A DNA stretch of 64,000 nt, taken from Sphingobacterium sp. N143 (GTDB taxonomy: Bacteria; Bacteroidota; Bacteroidia; Sphingobacteriales; Sphingobacteriaceae). The notes under the pieces were generated by a model. That model had not been told where the DNA came from and searched no databases. It worked only from the letters and a program-made list of their open reading frames with translations. The stretch spans positions 1 through 64,000 of the forward strand of contig NZ_JACAIS010000007.1 of NCBI RefSeq assembly GCF_030325625.1. The letters are read 5' to 3'. Both the position numbers and the translations under genes were made by a program. Positions within the stretch are counted from its first letter, which is position 1; every line of letters begins with the position of its first letter. Below, piece after piece: positions 61,452 through 64,000 of this stretch.

Positions 61452-64000
61452 ATGCAATTAAAGATATTTTATAATAGGTATATTCTCCTCGTATTGTGCG
61501 TGGTTTTAGCTGTGGAAGCTTTTGCGCAGACTGTTACCATGTCGGGGAAAGTAACCGATAGCAAGGGAAAACCGCTGGCGGGCGTAACCATACGGTACGG
61601 AAAAACGGCACGTGAAGTCACGTCCACAAGTTCGTCAGGTGCATTTAATGTGACAGCGGCAACCAGCGCTACTATCGTATTTAGATTGATAGGTTATGAT
61701 GGTGTTACGATGGCCGCCCGTGCAGATCGCAATATCACTGTCCGGATGAAGGAACTGGATAATCAAATGGATGAGGTCGTGGTTCGGGGGTATGTCAATC
61801 GGCCAAGGGAGACCACCACAGGAGCGTCGACGAAGATCGGAGGACGGGAGATTCAGGATATCCCTGCTGCCAACGTCGAAAATTTACTTCAAGGGAAAGT
61901 CGCCGGTCTGAATGTTCAGGTAAATACCGGAGCTCCTGGATTTAGGGGATCGACACAGATCCGGGGACTTTCTACCATTAGTGTCACGGGTAGTGGGGAT
62001 CAATCTTTTCTGACGCCAACATCACCATTATATGTGATTGATGGGGTTCCCATGGATGCGGATCGAGCCAATGAATTGGGATTGAGCCAACAGGGACCAG
62101 GCATTAGCCCCTTGTCCTTAATCCCGCCTGAAGATATTGAAAGTATAGAAGTGTTGAAAGATGCACAGGCAACTTCCTTATATGGCTCCTTGGCCGCATA
62201 CGGTGTTATCATCATTAACACCAAAAGAGGAAACTCTGAGGTACCCCGCGTACGTTACACTGGAAATTTCTTTGTCAAGACACCCCCAAAATTGCGGGAA
62301 ACCTTGGGTGGAAATCTTGAACGACGTCTTAAATTACTACAGATCTATGGCAATGCTTTGTCACAGGAGGATCTGGACCGGATTTCGCAAACTCCCATGT
62401 TGTCCGATAGCTTAAATGCTTATTATAATAACTCGACCAACTGGCAGGATTTATTTTATGCAACAACGTATAACCAGACCCATAACTTGGCAATCGATGG
62501 GGGAAATCAAAAATTAAATTATAAGGCGAATCTGAATTATTACAATGAAAATGGTATTATCAAAAATACGGGCTTTGACCGTTATATGGCCAATATGAGA
62601 TTTGAATATTATCCAAATGAAAAATTCAAATTCACTGCCCAGGTCAATGCTTCTCTTGGATCGAAGAGCAAGGGAAATGGTCTGGGGATATTGCAGTCTG
62701 GGGTAGCCACCAATGGTACATTTTCATCGTTATTGCCTGGCCCCTCCTTCTATCTGGCTTCATCGGGGTACAGTTCGGCTTTACAGACCAAAAATGATAA
62801 TTCATCCAAATCGATCAAACCGTTTATTGAAGCATCGTATGAATTTCTGCCGGGGTTGAGGGCGACGACGACTGTCAGTTATGAATCGACCTCCGATAAT
62901 GAAAATACCTTTACACCTGCGGCGGCAAATGGTCAATTTGCCCAGGTGTATGCTTATTATGGTCGCTACAATTCTTTATATAACCGAAACTCCGTTAACT
63001 ACAGTCATACGTTTAATGAAAAACATACTGTATTTTTCAATTTATTCAATGAAATCCGAACATTGGATAGACAGGCCAATGCAACATTGCAGGCGCGTAC
63101 ACCTAATGACCAATTTGAAGGACCATTGGGGTTTGACGGTTATTTCTCGAAAGGCGGCGGCTTATTGCGGCGTGGCTTTGGGAAAGAACGCGGTTTATCT
63201 TTTGCAGTCGCAGGGACTTACGATTATATGAAGAAATATGTGATCGATCTTTCCTATCGTATGGATGGCTCCTCACAAAATGGATTTGGGAACCTTTATA
63301 CCAAGAATCCAGCAGTGGGTTTTCGGTGGAATGCCTACCATGAAGATTTCTTACGGGAGGTTGACTGGATCAACTTGCTTTCTATTCGAACCAGTTGGGG
63401 GGTAAACGTTATGCCAAATAGTACATTGGAGCGTGTTTATGGAAAATATGATATTGCGGGTGGATATAATGACAAGATCGGTATTGGTATTAATTATGAG
63501 CAGATCCCCAATCCTGATTTAAAACCTACGACAACAAGTCAATATAATCTGGGGCTGGATCTGGCTTTCTTTCAGAACCGCTTTGAGTTAACATATGATA
63601 CGTACTATAAAAAAGTGGATAATATTCTCTTTGAAGAGAAGCTGTCTTCTTCTTTGGGTTTTGACAAGGTGAATAGTAATTCTGCTGCAATAGCTAATTA
63701 TGGGCATGAACTGTCTGTGATGCTTAGGCCTTGGACAGAAGGGCGTTTTACGATGTCGGTTGGGATGAATGGAGCGTATAACCGGGATGTATTGCTCAAA
63801 TTGCCTGAGCATTATGGTGGGCAGTTTGTGCGTTGGGAAAATAATGATAAATATAAGCAGCATGTTGTTTTTAGGGTGGGTACATCGACCATGTCCAACT
63901 ATATGTTATTGAACCGTGGCGTATACAGTACGGATGCGGATGTTCCCGTGGATCCAGCCACCGGACGTCGGTATCGTATGGCCAATGGTACAGAATTTCA
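61452..64000 (+). CDS. SusC/RagA-type TonB-dependent receptor, truncated by the window end
   Basis: An open frame runs from the ATG at 61452 through the last base, about 850 codons so far. The N-terminus MQLKIFYNRYILLVLCVVLAVEAFA is a signal peptide. It is followed by a carboxypeptidase-like beta domain (VTMSGKVTDSKGKPLAGVTIRYGK), the TonB-box-like MDEVVVRGYV and a plug with LYVIDGVPMDADRANELGL and SIEVLKDAQATSLYGSLAAYGVIIINTKRG. There is no STN domain. It is the second receptor of the operon that starts at 54719 and is complete where the first one is reduced. A SusD partner is expected just beyond the window. Confidence 0.93.
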   Translation, partial: MQLKIFYNRYILLVLCVVLAVEAFAQTVTMSGKVTDSKGKPLAGVTIRYGKTAREVTSTSSSGAFNVTAATSATIVFRLIGYDGVTMAARADRNITVRMKELDNQMDEVVVRGYVNRPRETTTGASTKIGGREIQDIPAANVENLLQGKVAGLNVQVNTGAPGFRGSTQIRGLSTISVTGSGDQSFLTPTSPLYVIDGVPMDADRANELGLSQQGPGISPLSLIPPEDIESIEVLKDAQATSLYGSLAAYGVIIINTKRGNSEVPRVRYTGNFFVKTPPKLRETLGGNLERRLKLLQIYGNALSQEDLDRISQTPMLSDSLNAYYNNSTNWQDLFYATTYNQTHNLAIDGGNQKLNYKANLNYYNENGIIKNTGFDRYMANMRFEYYPNEKFKFTAQVNASLGSKSKGNGLGILQSGVATNGTFSSLLPGPSFYLASSGYSSALQTKNDNSSKSIKPFIEASYEFLPGLRATTTVSYESTSDNENTFTPAAANGQFAQVYAYYGRYNSLYNRNSVNYSHTFNEKHTVFFNLFNEIRTLDRQANATLQARTPNDQFEGPLGFDGYFSKGGGLLRRGFGKERGLSFAVAGTYDYMKKYVIDLSYRMDGSSQNGFGNLYTKNPAVGFRWNAYHEDFLREVDWINLLSIRTSWGVNVMPNSTLERVYGKYDIAGGYNDKIGIGINYEQIPNPDLKPTTTSQYNLGLDLAFFQNRFELTYDTYYKKVDNILFEEKLSSSLGFDKVNSNSAAIANYGHELSVMLRPWTEGRFTMSVGMNGAYNRDVLLKLPEHYGGQFVRWENNDKYKQHVVFRVGTSTMSNYMLLNRGVYSTDADVPVDPATGRRYRMANGTEF

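Overview
The window looks like a chromosomal segment of a Bacteroidota bacterium of the Sphingobacteriaceae type (Sphingobacterium or close kin). This is inferred from the many SusC/SusD pairs, ECF sigma/FecR switches, -7 elements of the TAnnTTTG kind, DUF4843/PKD-like/DUF5007-like lipoproteins and weak Shine-Dalgarno sequences. It starts inside a 5S rRNA gene, so an rRNA operon lies just to the left. I see no tRNA, insertion sequence, prophage or CRISPR array.

Layout: (1) 1-615, end of the rRNA operon and a gene-free stretch. (2) 616-17083, a glycan-utilisation region: a hybrid histidine kinase facing away from a GH20 hexosaminidase, a SusC/SusD pair, a small membrane protein, a GH2 beta-glycosidase, a second GH20 and a GH29 alpha-fucosidase. 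Together these would trim galactose, fucose and N-acetylhexosamine from host-type or other complex glycans. (3) 17247-23826, housekeeping or unknown genes: a HAD phosphatase, a lipoprotein plus exported-protein pair, a CpsB-like PHP phosphatase and a DUF3843-like protein. (4) 24172-33284, an ECF sigma / FecR / SusC / SusD cassette followed by a Tat-exported phospholipase C. (5) 33369-47082 on the minus strand, a second sigma / FecR / SusC / SusD cassette that continues into DUF4843 and PKD-like lipoproteins, a two-lobed aspartic protease with a PDZ-like tail, and two thioredoxin-fold proteins. It converges on region 4 at a shared bidirectional terminator. (6) 47471-54012, a LacI-type regulator followed by two GH92 alpha-mannosidases that flank a small HExxH secreted peptidase. 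A clear promoter/operator pair lies in front of the first mannosidase. (7) 54068-64000, a long AT-rich leader and an operon of SusC-like, SusD-like, fasciclin/discoidin-like and DUF5007-like lipoproteins and a second SusC that runs off the window.

How the parts may work together (inference): GH92, GH20, GH2 and GH29 cover most exo-activities needed to strip N-glycans, with SusC/D complexes importing the products. LacI-type sites before the mannosidase operon, and weaker ones before the last SusC operon, suggest one mannoside-responsive regulon. The minus-strand protease/thioredoxin locus is the least conventional part. It looks like a surface uptake system for peptides or proteins, perhaps disulfide-containing ones, rather than for glycans. 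Several start codons were moved inward from the longest open frame to fit signal peptides and promoters; each case is noted in its entry.
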